A stretch of DNA of 64,000 nucleotides from Ferrimonas balearica (GCF_019802055.1 NZ_JAHVHW010000004.1:496001-560000), one strand, 5' to 3'. Counted from the stretch's first letter, positions 43,734 to 52,895 are shown. Numbers and translations are program-made. The notes: generated from the sequence alone by a model not told the origin.

Positions 43734-44147
43734 ATGCGACTCACTCGAATTTGGCTTCTTCCCCTGACCACTCTGCCCCTACTCACCGCCTGCGCCAGCA
43801 ATCCCACACCGGACCATCGCTTCTATACGGAAACCGGCGAGCAGGGCATGACATTCACCCTGGTGCACTTTAACGAGGCGGATGAGACGCCCGGTGTACA
43901 ACGGGCTCCCAACGGGGAGCGCCCGGCAAAAGGCCAGCGCGGCGGCGGGCAGCGTGCCGGCAAATCGCGGGGGGAGCGGCCAGCAGACTCCACCCCCTCT
44001 GCATCCACCCCACCCCAGCAGGACAGCGTATTGCTGGCGTTGCTGGAGCAGGAGTTGGACCAGCGCCAGTTGTGTCCCGAGGGCTACCACATCACCCAGT
44101 GGCGCCCCACTGAGCGCGGCGTCCTGATCCAGGGGCAATGCCAGTAG
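43734..44147 (+). CDS. Hypothetical lipoprotein with an Arg/Gly-rich linker
   Basis: The 137-residue protein has a lipoprotein signal (lipobox LLTAC, Cys20), then a low-complexity Gly/Arg/Pro-rich middle (about 56-90) and a compact C-terminal segment with two Cys (QLCPEGYHITQWRPT...QCQ). GGAGGT lies directly before the ATG. No family is recognised. Upstream 43440-43733 holds no gene. It may be an outer-membrane anchored protein. Confidence 0.7.
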   Translation: MRLTRIWLLPLTTLPLLTACASNPTPDHRFYTETGEQGMTFTLVHFNEADETPGVQRAPNGERPAKGQRGGGQRAGKSRGERPADSTPSASTPPQQDSVLLALLEQELDQRQLCPEGYHITQWRPTERGVLIQGQCQ

Positions 44148-44253
44148 CCTCAGGAGGGCGAACCGGGCTCTGTCAGCATTGAGTTCCGAAAATGGCGAAT
44201 CCGATGGCGTGGGCAGGTTACACTGGCGCCATCACTGACCCGGAATCTTCGCC

Positions 44254-45618
44254 ATGGAACACGACCAATACCGACAAGCCCGGCTGGCCCGGGACCCCCG
44301 CTTTGACGGTCGCTTTTTCGTGGCGGTGCGTACCACCGGGATCTATTGCCGCCCGATCTGCCCCGCAACGCCTCCGAAAGAGGAGAACGTCACCTACTTC
44401 GACAGCGCCATTGCGGCGGCCAATGCCGGTTATCGTCCCTGTCTGCGCTGCCGCCCGGACAGTGCCCCCGGCTCCTGGGCCTGGCGCGGCACCGACACGA
44501 CGCTGGAGCGGTCGATCCGTCTGATCGACGAGGGCGCACTGGTGGATGGCAACATCCCGGCCCTGGCGGCGCGGCTCGGGATCTCCTCCCGCTACCTCAA
44601 CAAGTTGTTCCAATCCCGCCTTGGCACCAGCGCCAAGCACTATGCGCTTCATCAGCAACTGATGCTGGCCAAGCAGCTGCTGCACGATACCGCACTGCCG
44701 ATGGCAGAGGTGGCCGCGGCCGCGGGTTTTGGCAGTGTGCGACGCTTTAACGACTGTTTTGCCCGTCAGTTGCAACTCACGCCGAGCCAGATCCGCCGCG
44801 CCAGTGGAGATCCTCAGGAGGGGCTTTCCCTGTTTCTCAGCTATCGTCCCCCCTACGCCTGGCAGCCCCTGCGCGACTTTCTGGCGTTACGGCGGATCCC
44901 GGGACTGGAGTGGGTCGGCACCGACCACTATGGCCGTACCCTGATCACCGCGGACGGCATCCGAGGCCGTTTTACCGCAGTGCATCAGCCACAGAAGCAC
45001 GGATTCCAGGTGCAGTTGCAGATGGCGCGTTCGGTACCACTGCTGCCTATCATCCGGCAGATCCGGCGAGTGTTGGATCTGGACGCGGAGATCGCCACCA
45101 TCGACGCCCACCTGACCTCCCTGCCCGGACTGGCGGAACACCTGACTCCGGGCCTGCGGCTGCCGGGGATCTGGCGCCCGTTTGAGGCGGGTGTCCGGGC
45201 GATATTAGGGCAACAGGTCAGCGTGGCTGCAGCCCATAACCTGGTGCAACAACTGGTGCATGAGCATGGTGAACATGATGGGGAGTTGCGCCAGTTTCCC
45301 ACTGCAGAGACTCTGGCGGCCTCCTCACTGGAATCTCTGCGGATGCCGGACAGCCGTCGCCAGACTCTGCGCCGGTTTGCCGCTCACATTGCGGAGCAGG
45401 GGGAGCAGACCGACCCCACCTCCTGGCTGGCCCTAAAGGGTATCGGCCCCTGGACCGTCGACTATGTGCGGTTGCGGGGATTGTCGGAGCCCGATGTGTT
45501 TCTGGGCAGCGATCTCGGGGTCAAAAAGGCTTTGGTCCAGAGAGGTTTGGATCTGGACCCGGAGCAGGCTGCGCCCTGGCGCAGCTACCTGACTTTTCAA
45601 CTGTGGAACCTGCTATGA
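44254..45618 (+). CDS. AdaA-AlkA fusion: Ada zinc domain, AraC HTH and DNA-3-methyladenine glycosylase II
   Basis: The 454-residue protein starts with the Ada N-terminal domain, where TTGIYCRPICPA and YRPCLRC supply the four zinc Cys, one of which accepts methyl from phosphotriesters. An AraC-type HTH follows (about 95-180). The C-terminal half is AlkA: an HhH motif LALKGIGPWTVDYVRLRG and the catalytic Asp in FLGSDLGVKKAL. So one protein combines sensing/activation and base excision. Its last codons overlap ogt by four bases (ATGA). Together they reproduce the Ada-AlkA adaptive response in two genes. Confidence 0.92.
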   Translation: MEHDQYRQARLARDPRFDGRFFVAVRTTGIYCRPICPATPPKEENVTYFDSAIAAANAGYRPCLRCRPDSAPGSWAWRGTDTTLERSIRLIDEGALVDGNIPALAARLGISSRYLNKLFQSRLGTSAKHYALHQQLMLAKQLLHDTALPMAEVAAAAGFGSVRRFNDCFARQLQLTPSQIRRASGDPQEGLSLFLSYRPPYAWQPLRDFLALRRIPGLEWVGTDHYGRTLITADGIRGRFTAVHQPQKHGFQVQLQMARSVPLLPIIRQIRRVLDLDAEIATIDAHLTSLPGLAEHLTPGLRLPGIWRPFEAGVRAILGQQVSVAAAHNLVQQLVHEHGEHDGELRQFPTAETLAASSLESLRMPDSRRQTLRRFAAHIAEQGEQTDPTSWLALKGIGPWTVDYVRLRGLSEPDVFLGSDLGVKKALVQRGLDLDPEQAAPWRSYLTFQLWNLL

Positions 45619-46088
45619 GCTTTCAATACCTGAGCCTGATGGAGACCCCGCTGGGGCCGCTGGCGATTATGGCGGATGAGCGCGCGATCCAGGCGGTGCA
45701 ATTTGTTGACGACACCACGCCCTCATCCCTGCCGGAAAGTGCCCTGACTCAGCGGGCGCGGGCCCAGTTGAAGGAGTACTTTACGGGTCATCGACAGGCC
45801 TTTGATCTGCCCCTCGCCCCCACTGGCACACCGTTTCGCCAGGCCGCCTGGCAAGCGCTGTGCGCCATTCCCTACGGCGAAACCCGTTCCTATGCCGAGC
45901 AGGCGGACCGAATGGGCAACCCCAAGGCGGTCCGGGCGGTCGGCGCAGCCAACGGCGCCAACCCCATCGCCATTCTTATCCCCTGCCATCGGGTGATCGG
46001 TAAAAACGGTTCACTGACCGGCTATGCCGGGGGGCTGAATCGCAAAGCCTGGCTGCTGGCGCTGGAGCAGGGCCAGATCCAGCCCTAA
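45615..46088 (+). CDS. ogt: Methylated-DNA-protein cysteine methyltransferase Ogt
   Basis: The 157-residue protein removes methyl from O6-methylguanine by suicidal transfer to Cys in PCHRVIGKNGSLTGYAGGL. The QAAWQALCAIPYGETRSYAEQA helix-turn-helix and NPIAILIP lead are standard. The ATG at 45615 overlaps the preceding TGA, so it is translationally coupled to the AdaA-AlkA fusion. Its TAA overlaps the mltC TAG in a shared CTAA. Confidence 0.93.
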   Translation: MSFQYLSLMETPLGPLAIMADERAIQAVQFVDDTTPSSLPESALTQRARAQLKEYFTGHRQAFDLPLAPTGTPFRQAAWQALCAIPYGETRSYAEQADRMGNPKAVRAVGAANGANPIAILIPCHRVIGKNGSLTGYAGGLNRKAWLLALEQGQIQP

Positions 46089-47182
46089 AGCTGCCCCTCG
46101 TTAAAGGCCTGCTGGAACGCCAGCACCTTTTGCAGGTAACGGCGCGCCTCGGCCTTGGGGTGACGGTTGGTCAATGCCCAATAGACCTGGTTCGGCTGCA
46201 GGCTGTTCAGATCCCGCATCGCCCGTTTGCGGTCCCGGTCGAACGTGGCCAGCACCCCGCCAGTACCGCCGTTATAGGCGGAGATCATGGCGTAGTGCAG
46301 CGTGGTGGGATGACGCACCTCCCGCAGATAGCGGGTTTTTAGCAGATGGAAGTAGGCCGCGCCGGTGTCGATATTGTTGGCGGGATTAAACAGGTACGCC
46401 TGAGTTGGGATGTCGTTACGCCCCTTCACCAGACGAAACACGTCGGCGCCGGCGGTTTTGGGGATCACCTGCATCAGCCCATACGCCCCGGCATGACTGA
46501 CGGCGTAGGGGTTGAAGCTGCTCTCGGTTTTGATGATGGCGTAGAGCAGATCCTCCGGCAGGTTGTAACGCTGCGCCGCAGCCCGGATCAGAGGCGCATA
46601 CTGGTACTCCCGCTGACTCAGGTGGTTGGCCACCATGTCGATCTCAACGTAGTAGGTGCGCCCCCGAGCCCGGCTCTCCTCCTTCAATTCGGTGGCGATC
46701 AGGTGCTCAGCAAAACGGTTGGCCCGCCATGCCCATTCGATGGGCTGGTTGTCCTGATCCACCACCTGGCCCAGCAGGAAGGGCTTGCCCTTAAGCTCCA
46801 CCCGTTCATCGCTGAACATATGCACAGAACTGGGATCGGCCGGCATCAACAGGGTTTCCACGATCGCCTGTTTCAGCTTTTCCCTAGGCTGATTCTGAGC
46901 CAGGGTGCTGACCCAGATCTTGCCCTCATCGAAGTTGATGTGGGCCCGGGTACGAAAACCGTCGATGTACTTTACGTAATCGTGCTTGCCCGCTTCCAGG
47001 TAATCCCCCTCCCCCCACTGCGCTTTCACCTGGGCGGAGAACTGCTGGATCAGGGCTTCAAACGCCTGCTCATCCCGCTGGGGTGCTTGGTGAGAGGCGG
47101 ACTCGACAGGCGAAGGCGCGGTGCTGCAGGCCACCAGCAGGGTGAGCAATGCAAAGGGAAGAACTCGAAGCAGGGATCTCAT
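46085..47182 (-). CDS. mltC: Membrane-bound lytic murein transglycosylase C
   Basis: The 365-residue lipoprotein (lipobox LLVAC, Cys19) cleaves peptidoglycan glycosidic bonds at the outer-membrane inner face. The N-terminal MltC-specific domain (YVKYIDGFRTRAHINFDEGKIWVSTL) is followed by an SLT domain with the catalytic Glu in IIKTESSFNPYAVSHAGAYGLMQVIP and the AYNGG motif. Length fits E. coli MltC (359). It converges on ogt. Confidence 0.95.
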   Translation of the reverse strand: MRSLLRVLPFALLTLLVACSTAPSPVESASHQAPQRDEQAFEALIQQFSAQVKAQWGEGDYLEAGKHDYVKYIDGFRTRAHINFDEGKIWVSTLAQNQPREKLKQAIVETLLMPADPSSVHMFSDERVELKGKPFLLGQVVDQDNQPIEWAWRANRFAEHLIATELKEESRARGRTYYVEIDMVANHLSQREYQYAPLIRAAAQRYNLPEDLLYAIIKTESSFNPYAVSHAGAYGLMQVIPKTAGADVFRLVKGRNDIPTQAYLFNPANNIDTGAAYFHLLKTRYLREVRHPTTLHYAMISAYNGGTGGVLATFDRDRKRAMRDLNSLQPNQVYWALTNRHPKAEARRYLQKVLAFQQAFNEGQL

Positions 47183-47274
47183 GGTATCGGGCGTTGGCAG
47201 ACCGCCGGTATGGCAGCCTTTTATTCAGGCTCGCAGTGTACCCTATCCCCTCTGTTTCCGATTAAAAAACAGCG

Positions 47275-48390
47275 TCACTTCTGAGTGAGCAGCGCCCGCT
47301 CCTCCTCACTGGCGAAGTGCGCGTCCCAATGAGCCAACCGTGGTGCCATCAAGCGGAACCACAAAGGGGGCACGAGGGTAAGGAGTATCGTGGAAAGGTA
47401 GCCTGAAGGCATGGTCGGGGCTTCGGGCATCGGCTCCAGCGCCTGAAAAGGTCTCTGCGCCGTAGCATGATGGTGGGAGTGGCGAGTCAGGTTAAAGCTG
47501 GCCCAACTGGAGATTCGTCGGTTGCTGTTCCAGCTGTGACGGGGCTGAACCTGGCAGTTGTGTGCCCGCACCAACCCATAGTGTTCCATGTAATTAACGA
47601 TCTCGAGAAAGCATTTGGCGATTCCCGCACAGGCAAGGAAGCCCAGCCCCCCCGCCATACCGCCAATCCAGAATGCCAGCAGGGTCAGGGCCAGGGAGTA
47701 GCACTGACCGGTCAGAAAGCGGTTGTGGTGGCTCCACAGCGGCTGGCGTTGAAGCGCCAGACGCCGGGCCTCAATCTGCCAGGCGCTGCGATTGCCCCTC
47801 AGGGTCGACAGCCAGATATGGCGATAAACGGTACGCCCCCGAGGTGCTGAAGCGGGGTCCTCCGGCGTCGCCACATAACGATGGTGGCCATACACGTGCT
47901 CGATGGCGAAGGCGGTGTCCCAGGAGAACGCCAGCAGCAGACGACCGATAAACAGCGCCAGGGGATCCCAGGTTCGATGGACCAGTTCATGAGCTACGAT
48001 GGTGCCTAGCGCCGCCACCAGCAGACCGCTCCCCACCAGGCTAATCATCACTTGCTGCGCGCTGTTGTTTGCTTTTGCCGACACGGCATCGTAGCCGGTC
48101 AGGCTCTGAATCGCCGCACCGATGCCGATAGGATCTCCCGAAGCGAGGCTCCAAATCTGAAACAGCACCACAAGTCCCACCGGCAGCACTGCCATGTAGA
48201 GCATCCGGTCCAGCCATTGGGGGTGGTGATATTGGGGGGTTGAGGTGTCATCCCCAAGCAGAGCATCTCCGCCAACCAGCACAATCAGAATCGCCGTCAG
48301 GCCAAGATAGAGACCCTCTCCACCCATCAGTAACCCGATGCACTGGGGCAGGGCCAGGAGATAGATCAGAGAAAATTTGAGGTAGTGCAT
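47275..48390 (-). CDS. AlkB-type membrane non-heme diiron monooxygenase
   Basis: The 371-residue integral membrane protein has the histidine boxes of alkane hydroxylases and related desaturase-type enzymes: HELVHR, HVYGHHR, NYMEHYG and LTRHSHHH, embedded among about six helices. The order and the NYxEHYG box fit alkane 1-monooxygenase/xylene monooxygenase rather than acyl-CoA desaturases. It needs a rubredoxin or ferredoxin partner, and none is adjacent. ATG at 48390 has GGGAG eight bases upstream; an upstream in-frame GTG lacks one. Substrate unknown. Confidence 0.85.
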   Translation of the reverse strand: MHYLKFSLIYLLALPQCIGLLMGGEGLYLGLTAILIVLVGGDALLGDDTSTPQYHHPQWLDRMLYMAVLPVGLVVLFQIWSLASGDPIGIGAAIQSLTGYDAVSAKANNSAQQVMISLVGSGLLVAALGTIVAHELVHRTWDPLALFIGRLLLAFSWDTAFAIEHVYGHHRYVATPEDPASAPRGRTVYRHIWLSTLRGNRSAWQIEARRLALQRQPLWSHHNRFLTGQCYSLALTLLAFWIGGMAGGLGFLACAGIAKCFLEIVNYMEHYGLVRAHNCQVQPRHSWNSNRRISSWASFNLTRHSHHHATAQRPFQALEPMPEAPTMPSGYLSTILLTLVPPLWFRLMAPRLAHWDAHFASEEERALLTQK

Positions 48391-48604
48391 TCCGTTCACT
48401 CCCACTTAATCTGATCTCAAGTATTGCAGCCCCTCGGTCCGCTGCCAGCCTAACTGATGCAGGCAAAACCGAAGCTGAACCCCCGCCACCTCCATACGGC
48501 TTTGGGCGCACGCTGTGATCGTGTCGGCAGTTCCGCTTCTCCGCTTTGAGCGTAAACAGCCAGAAAGTCAGAATCTGCACACTTAATCTACTTTGGCCCA
48601 ATCA

Positions 48605-49144
48605 ATGCGCCTGACTATCGCCCTGTTTCCCCTGCTGTTTTGCGCTCCGGCGTTGGCTCAGTTTCCTGCTGCGCAACCAGGTACAGCCGGCCCCAAAGCG
48701 GCCTCTCATGCTGCTCTGACCCTGGACTATATTGCTGCGGAACAAGCGCTCTGGGGCGTGACACTGGCGCCCACGCACTACGATCCGGCCTACCCGGCCT
48801 GGGGCTACTATGCGGGCTTTGCCTGGGGCCCGAGTGAACGGCTGGATCTGCCGGAACCGGAACAGGGCAAAGTCTCCCAGTATCTGGGGCGGTTCGGGCT
48901 GAGCTACGGCCTGACCCAGTCAATCTACCTCTACGGTGGCGCCACCTACCACATGACCGAAACCCGATACACCAACGGCATTACACCGCTGTGCACTGAT
49001 TGTGGTCCGGTCTGGACCGAAGATAAGGATTACACCTGGGGTGCGGAACTGGGGTTGAGGCTGAATCTGGGACAGCACCTGGTGATTGGCGCGGGGTACA
49101 ACTGGGCCACTGAATCGGCGGTGATCAGTCTGGGGCTGCGCTAA
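48605..49144 (+). CDS. Hypothetical outer-membrane beta-barrel protein
   Basis: The 179-residue protein has a signal peptide (about 1-18, CAPALA) and alternating hydrophobic strands with Gly/Tyr-rich turns (GWGYYAGFAW, YLYGGATYHM, YTWGAELGLRLNLG, LVIGAGYNW), ending with a strand VISLGLR. This looks like a small OmpA/OprX-like eight-stranded barrel. Two Cys (CTDC) sit in a loop. The ribosome site is weak. Function unknown. It converges on the GGDEF gene with three bases between. Confidence 0.65.
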   Translation: MRLTIALFPLLFCAPALAQFPAAQPGTAGPKAASHAALTLDYIAAEQALWGVTLAPTHYDPAYPAWGYYAGFAWGPSERLDLPEPEQGKVSQYLGRFGLSYGLTQSIYLYGGATYHMTETRYTNGITPLCTDCGPVWTEDKDYTWGAELGLRLNLGQHLVIGAGYNWATESAVISLGLR

Positions 49145-49147
49145 GGC

Positions 49148-50233
49148 TCAGTTGACCTGAACCAGCGCCACCACTTTGCTCTGTTTGGCCTGATACATCT
49201 GTCGGTCAGCCGAGTTGACCAGGGCCTCCGCATCGCTGCCATCCTGGGGATAGCTGGCCACGCCAATGCTCATTCCCTGGCGTACGTTGTCCCCTTTGGG
49301 CAGTGACATCGGTTGCGACATCGCTTCTTCAATCCGCTGTGCCAGCAACTCGGCCTGCTCAAAATCGGTGCTCTCCAATACCACCACGAACTCATCACCG
49401 CCGATGCGGGCCAGAAGATCCTGGGTTCGCATGCAACTTTGCAAACGCTTGGCCACCTGCGCCAGCACCGCATCTCCCGCTTCATGACCATAACGGTCAT
49501 TGACCCGTTTGAAGTCATCCAGATCGAGGTAGAGCAGGGTCAGAGGAGTGCCGTTCTCCCGGCTACGCGTTAACGCCTCGCTGCAGTGGCTTTGGAAATG
49601 ACGGCGATTGGCCAGACCGGTCAGGGGGTCGGTAGAGGCGAGGCGGGCCCAGTTCAGTTCTGACGCTTTCTGCTGGGTGATGTCGTTGACGGTCGCCAGA
49701 ATCAGCGGCTGACCACCGGATTGTCCCGCCAATACTTGAAACTGCCACTGGCACACCAGCAGGCGCCCCTCCTGAGTGTGATTGGGTTGCTCCAGCGACA
49801 AGCTGGTGCCCTCCTTCAACAAGCGGGAGAGGATCCGCCCGAGCGGACGCTGATCCACCTCAGCAAACAGCAACGTCGCCATCGGCTCATTCATCACCTG
49901 CTCAGCGGACCAGCCGAACAACCGGGCAGCGGCCTGATTCCAGCCCTGGATACGCCCCATGGCATCCAGCACCATCAGCGGCGTCGGGGTGTGGTCCAGC
50001 AGTTGGGTCATCATGGCGCCCTGGCGCTTAAGCTGAAGATTGCGACACCACATCAGCAGCACAGTCAGCGCCAGCACCGGCAGCCCGATGCCCCAACCCT
50101 GCCCGGTGGTTTCAGGGGCAACGGCAGCAAAGGCCAACGGCGCAGAGATCATCAGCACCGCGCCAGCCCAAAGCGGCGTATGAGGTGCTGAACGGGCCAG
50201 CCGTCTCGCGGGGCCCCAGGCCAGGTGACGCAT
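49148..50233 (-). CDS. Membrane-associated PAS-GGDEF diguanylate cyclase
   Basis: The 361-residue protein has two N-terminal membrane helices (about 22-65), a PAS domain (about 75-190), and a GGDEF domain (205-360) with intact active site ARIGGDEFVVV and an allosteric I-site RxxD (RTQD) five residues upstream. It should make c-di-GMP and be feedback inhibited. No EAL domain is present. The PAS ligand is unknown. Confidence 0.92.
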   Translation of the reverse strand: MRHLAWGPARRLARSAPHTPLWAGAVLMISAPLAFAAVAPETTGQGWGIGLPVLALTVLLMWCRNLQLKRQGAMMTQLLDHTPTPLMVLDAMGRIQGWNQAAARLFGWSAEQVMNEPMATLLFAEVDQRPLGRILSRLLKEGTSLSLEQPNHTQEGRLLVCQWQFQVLAGQSGGQPLILATVNDITQQKASELNWARLASTDPLTGLANRRHFQSHCSEALTRSRENGTPLTLLYLDLDDFKRVNDRYGHEAGDAVLAQVAKRLQSCMRTQDLLARIGGDEFVVVLESTDFEQAELLAQRIEEAMSQPMSLPKGDNVRQGMSIGVASYPQDGSDAEALVNSADRQMYQAKQSKVVALVQVN

Positions 50234-50384
50234 GAGAAGAGTCCTTTTCCATTAACCGATATCGCCTTCATTGGCGCTTCTGTTGGAGTAAAACGGTAAC
50301 GGGGAAGAAACCGGCTCAGCTTTTTCGATCTGAATCGCTTTTGCCGTATCATCGTGCCACGGCAATTGCACAGGAAACGCCAGC

Positions 50385-51149
50385 GTGGCCAAGAAACATT
50401 TTTACGTGGTATGGCAAGGGCGCCAGACCGGCATCTTCACCGACTGGCCCAGCACCCAGGCGGCGGTCAGTGGCGTTGCCGGGGCCAAATACAAGGGCTA
50501 CGCCACCGAAGCGGAGGCGCAGGCCGCCCTGAAAATGGGCTACCAGCGTGCGCTGGCGGCGGGGAAAACCCCGGCCAAACCCGCAACCGCAAAGCGCCCT
50601 GCCACGCGCCCGGAGCCGATGCCGTTCCCCGACAGCGACTGGGTGATTTACGCTGACGGCGCCTGCGATCCCAACCCCGGGCAGGCGGGCACCGGTCTGG
50701 CCCTCTACCGTAAAGGGCAGATCGCCGAGCTGTGGTATGGGCTCTATAACCCGCAGGGCACCAACAACACCGCCGAACTGAACGGCCTGATCGAAGCCCT
50801 CAGACTGGCTCAACAGGGGCAGCAGCAGGGCGCCTCCGTGACCGTACTCTGCGATTCCCAGTACGCCATCAACTGCGTCAGCCGATGGGCCGAAGGGTGG
50901 GCCGCCAACGGCTGGACCCGCAAAGGCGACCCGATCAAAAACCTGGCGCTGATCCAGACCGCTTTCGCGCTGTGGCAGACGCTAAAGGGCAGCATCACCC
51001 TGGGCCATGTGCCCGGTCATGCCGGGATCGAAGGCAACGAACTGGCGGACCGGATGTCGGTCTACGCGGTGGACCGGAAGGAGACGGGATTTATCCGCTA
51101 CCCCGACCCCATCGATCTCACCGAAGTGCTGGCGATGCGCGCCGGTTAA
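50385..51149 (+). CDS. rnhA: Ribonuclease HI with N-terminal hybrid-binding domain
   Basis: The 254-residue enzyme begins with an RNase H-type hybrid-binding (viroplasmin-like) domain (KKHFYVVWQGRQTGIFTDW...YKGYATEAEAQAAL, 3-52), a Pro/Ala/Lys linker, and a catalytic RNase HI domain with the D-E-D-D residues in YADGACDPNPG, NNTAELNGLIEAL, LCDSQYAIN and HAGIEGNELAD. It removes RNA from RNA:DNA hybrids. Start is GTG at 50385, AGGAAA upstream. The hybrid-binding domain is commoner in eukaryotic and some bacterial RNase H1 than in E. coli RnhA. Confidence 0.9.
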   Translation: MAKKHFYVVWQGRQTGIFTDWPSTQAAVSGVAGAKYKGYATEAEAQAALKMGYQRALAAGKTPAKPATAKRPATRPEPMPFPDSDWVIYADGACDPNPGQAGTGLALYRKGQIAELWYGLYNPQGTNNTAELNGLIEALRLAQQGQQQGASVTVLCDSQYAINCVSRWAEGWAANGWTRKGDPIKNLALIQTAFALWQTLKGSITLGHVPGHAGIEGNELADRMSVYAVDRKETGFIRYPDPIDLTEVLAMRAG

Positions 51150-51211
51150 GGTGCCCCGGCCCCGCGGATCCCTTATAATCTGCAAAGATTTTTTCCAAGG
51201 TTACCCAACTC

Positions 51212-52492
51212 ATGAGTTTCGCCTCACAGGGCTTTTGCCCCGAGATCGTTCAGGCGCTGACGCAGTGCGGTTATCAGAAGATGACCCCCATCCAGCAGAA
51301 GGCGATCCCCCTGGCCCGTAAAGGGCACGACATCCTGGCCAACGCCCAGACCGGCACCGGTAAAACCGCCGCCTTTGCGCTGCCGATGATCCAGAGCATG
51401 GTGGATCATCCCCAGCCGCGCAGCCGTCGCCATGTCCGTGGTCTGATCCTGGCCCCCACCCGTGAACTGGCCCAGCAGGTGGCAGACAACGTCGCCCTGT
51501 ACCACCAGTTCCTGCCGCTCACCTCTGCGGTAGCGTACGGTGGCGTCAAGATGACCAGCCAGGCCAAGGCGCTGGAAGCGGGTGTCGATATTCTGGTGGC
51601 CACGCCGGGTCGTCTTCAGGAGTTGATGGAGATGAACATGGTGAGTCTGGCCAAGGTGGAATACCTGGTGCTGGACGAAGCGGACCGGATGCTGGATATG
51701 GGCTTTATCGGCGACATCGAGCGGATCCGCGCCCAGATCAAGCTGCCCCACCAATCGATGCTGTTTTCCGCCACCTACCCGCCCAAGATGAAGCAGTTGG
51801 CGGCGGAACTGCTGAAAAAGCCCAAGATCGTGGCAGTGGGTGAAGAGAACCGCACTGCGGATACCGTGGCGCACGTGTTCTACCCGGTGGATGAGGATCG
51901 CAAGATCGAACTGCTGTCGGAACTGATCGGGCGCAAGAACTGGCAACAGGTGCTGGTGTTTGTGAACTACAAGGAGCACGCCGACGCCATCGCCGAGGAG
52001 CTCAACCGAGACGGCCTCTCCACCGGCGTATGCCATGGTGATCGCAGCCAGGGCAACCGCCGTCGGGCGCTCAAGGAGTTCAAAGAGGGCGCCCTGCGGG
52101 TGCTGGTGGCCACCGATGTGGCGGCCCGTGGCCTGGATATCCAGGGGCTGCCCCATGTCGTCAACTTCGACCTGCCGTTCCTGGCGGAAGACTATGTGCA
52201 CCGCATCGGCCGAACCGGCCGCGCCGGTCTGCAGGGTCACGCCGTCTCTCTGGTTGGGCGGGAGGATGAACTGACCGCACTGCAGATTGAGCGACTGATC
52301 GGCCAACGGATTCGCCGTATTGAGCAGCCCGGTTACGAGGCCAAACAGCGGGAGCAACTGGTGGATAAGCTGCACAACAAAGCCACCTACCGTGACCGCA
52401 AGAGCCGCACCAACCGTGGCGCAGACCAGTCCAGCGCCGAGCGTCAGTTGCGCCTGCGTCAGGCGGTCAAAGCCCGTCTGAAACAGCGCTAA
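51212..52492 (+). CDS. DEAD-box ATP-dependent RNA helicase (RhlE-like)
   Basis: The 426-residue helicase has all motifs: Q motif (GYQKMTPIQQKAIP), AQTGTGKT (I), PTRELAQQ (Ia), TPGR (Ib), LDEAD (II), SATYP (III), ARGLDIQGL (V) and HRIGRTGRAG (VI). A short basic C-terminal tail (RDRKSRTNRG...RLRQAVKARLKQR) should aid RNA binding. It remodels RNA in ribosome assembly or mRNA decay. Which paralog (RhlE, SrmB, DbpA) is not certain, so no symbol is given. It may be cotranscribed with rnhA (62 bases). Confidence 0.92.
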   Translation: MSFASQGFCPEIVQALTQCGYQKMTPIQQKAIPLARKGHDILANAQTGTGKTAAFALPMIQSMVDHPQPRSRRHVRGLILAPTRELAQQVADNVALYHQFLPLTSAVAYGGVKMTSQAKALEAGVDILVATPGRLQELMEMNMVSLAKVEYLVLDEADRMLDMGFIGDIERIRAQIKLPHQSMLFSATYPPKMKQLAAELLKKPKIVAVGEENRTADTVAHVFYPVDEDRKIELLSELIGRKNWQQVLVFVNYKEHADAIAEELNRDGLSTGVCHGDRSQGNRRRALKEFKEGALRVLVATDVAARGLDIQGLPHVVNFDLPFLAEDYVHRIGRTGRAGLQGHAVSLVGREDELTALQIERLIGQRIRRIEQPGYEAKQREQLVDKLHNKATYRDRKSRTNRGADQSSAERQLRLRQAVKARLKQR

Positions 52493-52509
52493 TCCTCACC
52501 TCCTATACT

Positions 52510-52538
52510 TACTCCCAAGGCCACCACCCTTGGGAGTA
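52510..52538 (+). promoter_or_regulatory. Hairpin covering the ribosome site of the zinc-ribbon gene
   Basis: TACTCCCAAGG (52510-52520) pairs with CCTTGGGAGTA (52528-52538) around a seven-base loop. The downstream arm holds GGGAG, the only ribosome binding site of the ATG at 52544. It may also act as a weak terminator for the helicase, but no T-run follows. Confidence 0.6.
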
Positions 52539-52543
52539 TTGTT

Positions 52544-52765
52544 ATGCGCCAACCCCTTTGCCAAAAGTGCCAAAGCCTGCTGAAAAATCAGAATGACCAG
52601 CCCCATGAGCAACTTCATGAGGTGGCCTATCACGAAGCGAGCACCGTAGACGGTGGCTTCTCCGAGCATGAATTCCGCTGCGACAACTGCGGCCATGTCC
52701 TGCGCCATATGAGTGGCATCATCATGGACAGCGGCTGGAGTGAGATGCCGGAATCCCCCTCCTGA
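52544..52765 (+). CDS. Small zinc-ribbon-like protein
   Basis: The 73-residue protein has two CxxC knuckles, CQKC (6-9) and CDNCG (46-50), spaced as in a zinc ribbon, with a His-rich middle (HEQLHEVAYHEA). Family unknown. Its GGGAG ribosome site lies within a hairpin stem, so it is probably translated weakly or conditionally. It follows the helicase gene by 51 bases. Confidence 0.65.
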   Translation: MRQPLCQKCQSLLKNQNDQPHEQLHEVAYHEASTVDGGFSEHEFRCDNCGHVLRHMSGIIMDSGWSEMPESPS

Positions 52766-52895
52766 GCCCGCTTTTTTTTGTGAGTAACCTTCAACTTCTG
52801 GAATCATTAATCCGAAAACTGAGCCTGGTACTGATCATCTCCTGGCCCCGGACTTAAAATCGCAGTCTGTAATGAGTCAATGGTGGTAGTTAGCT

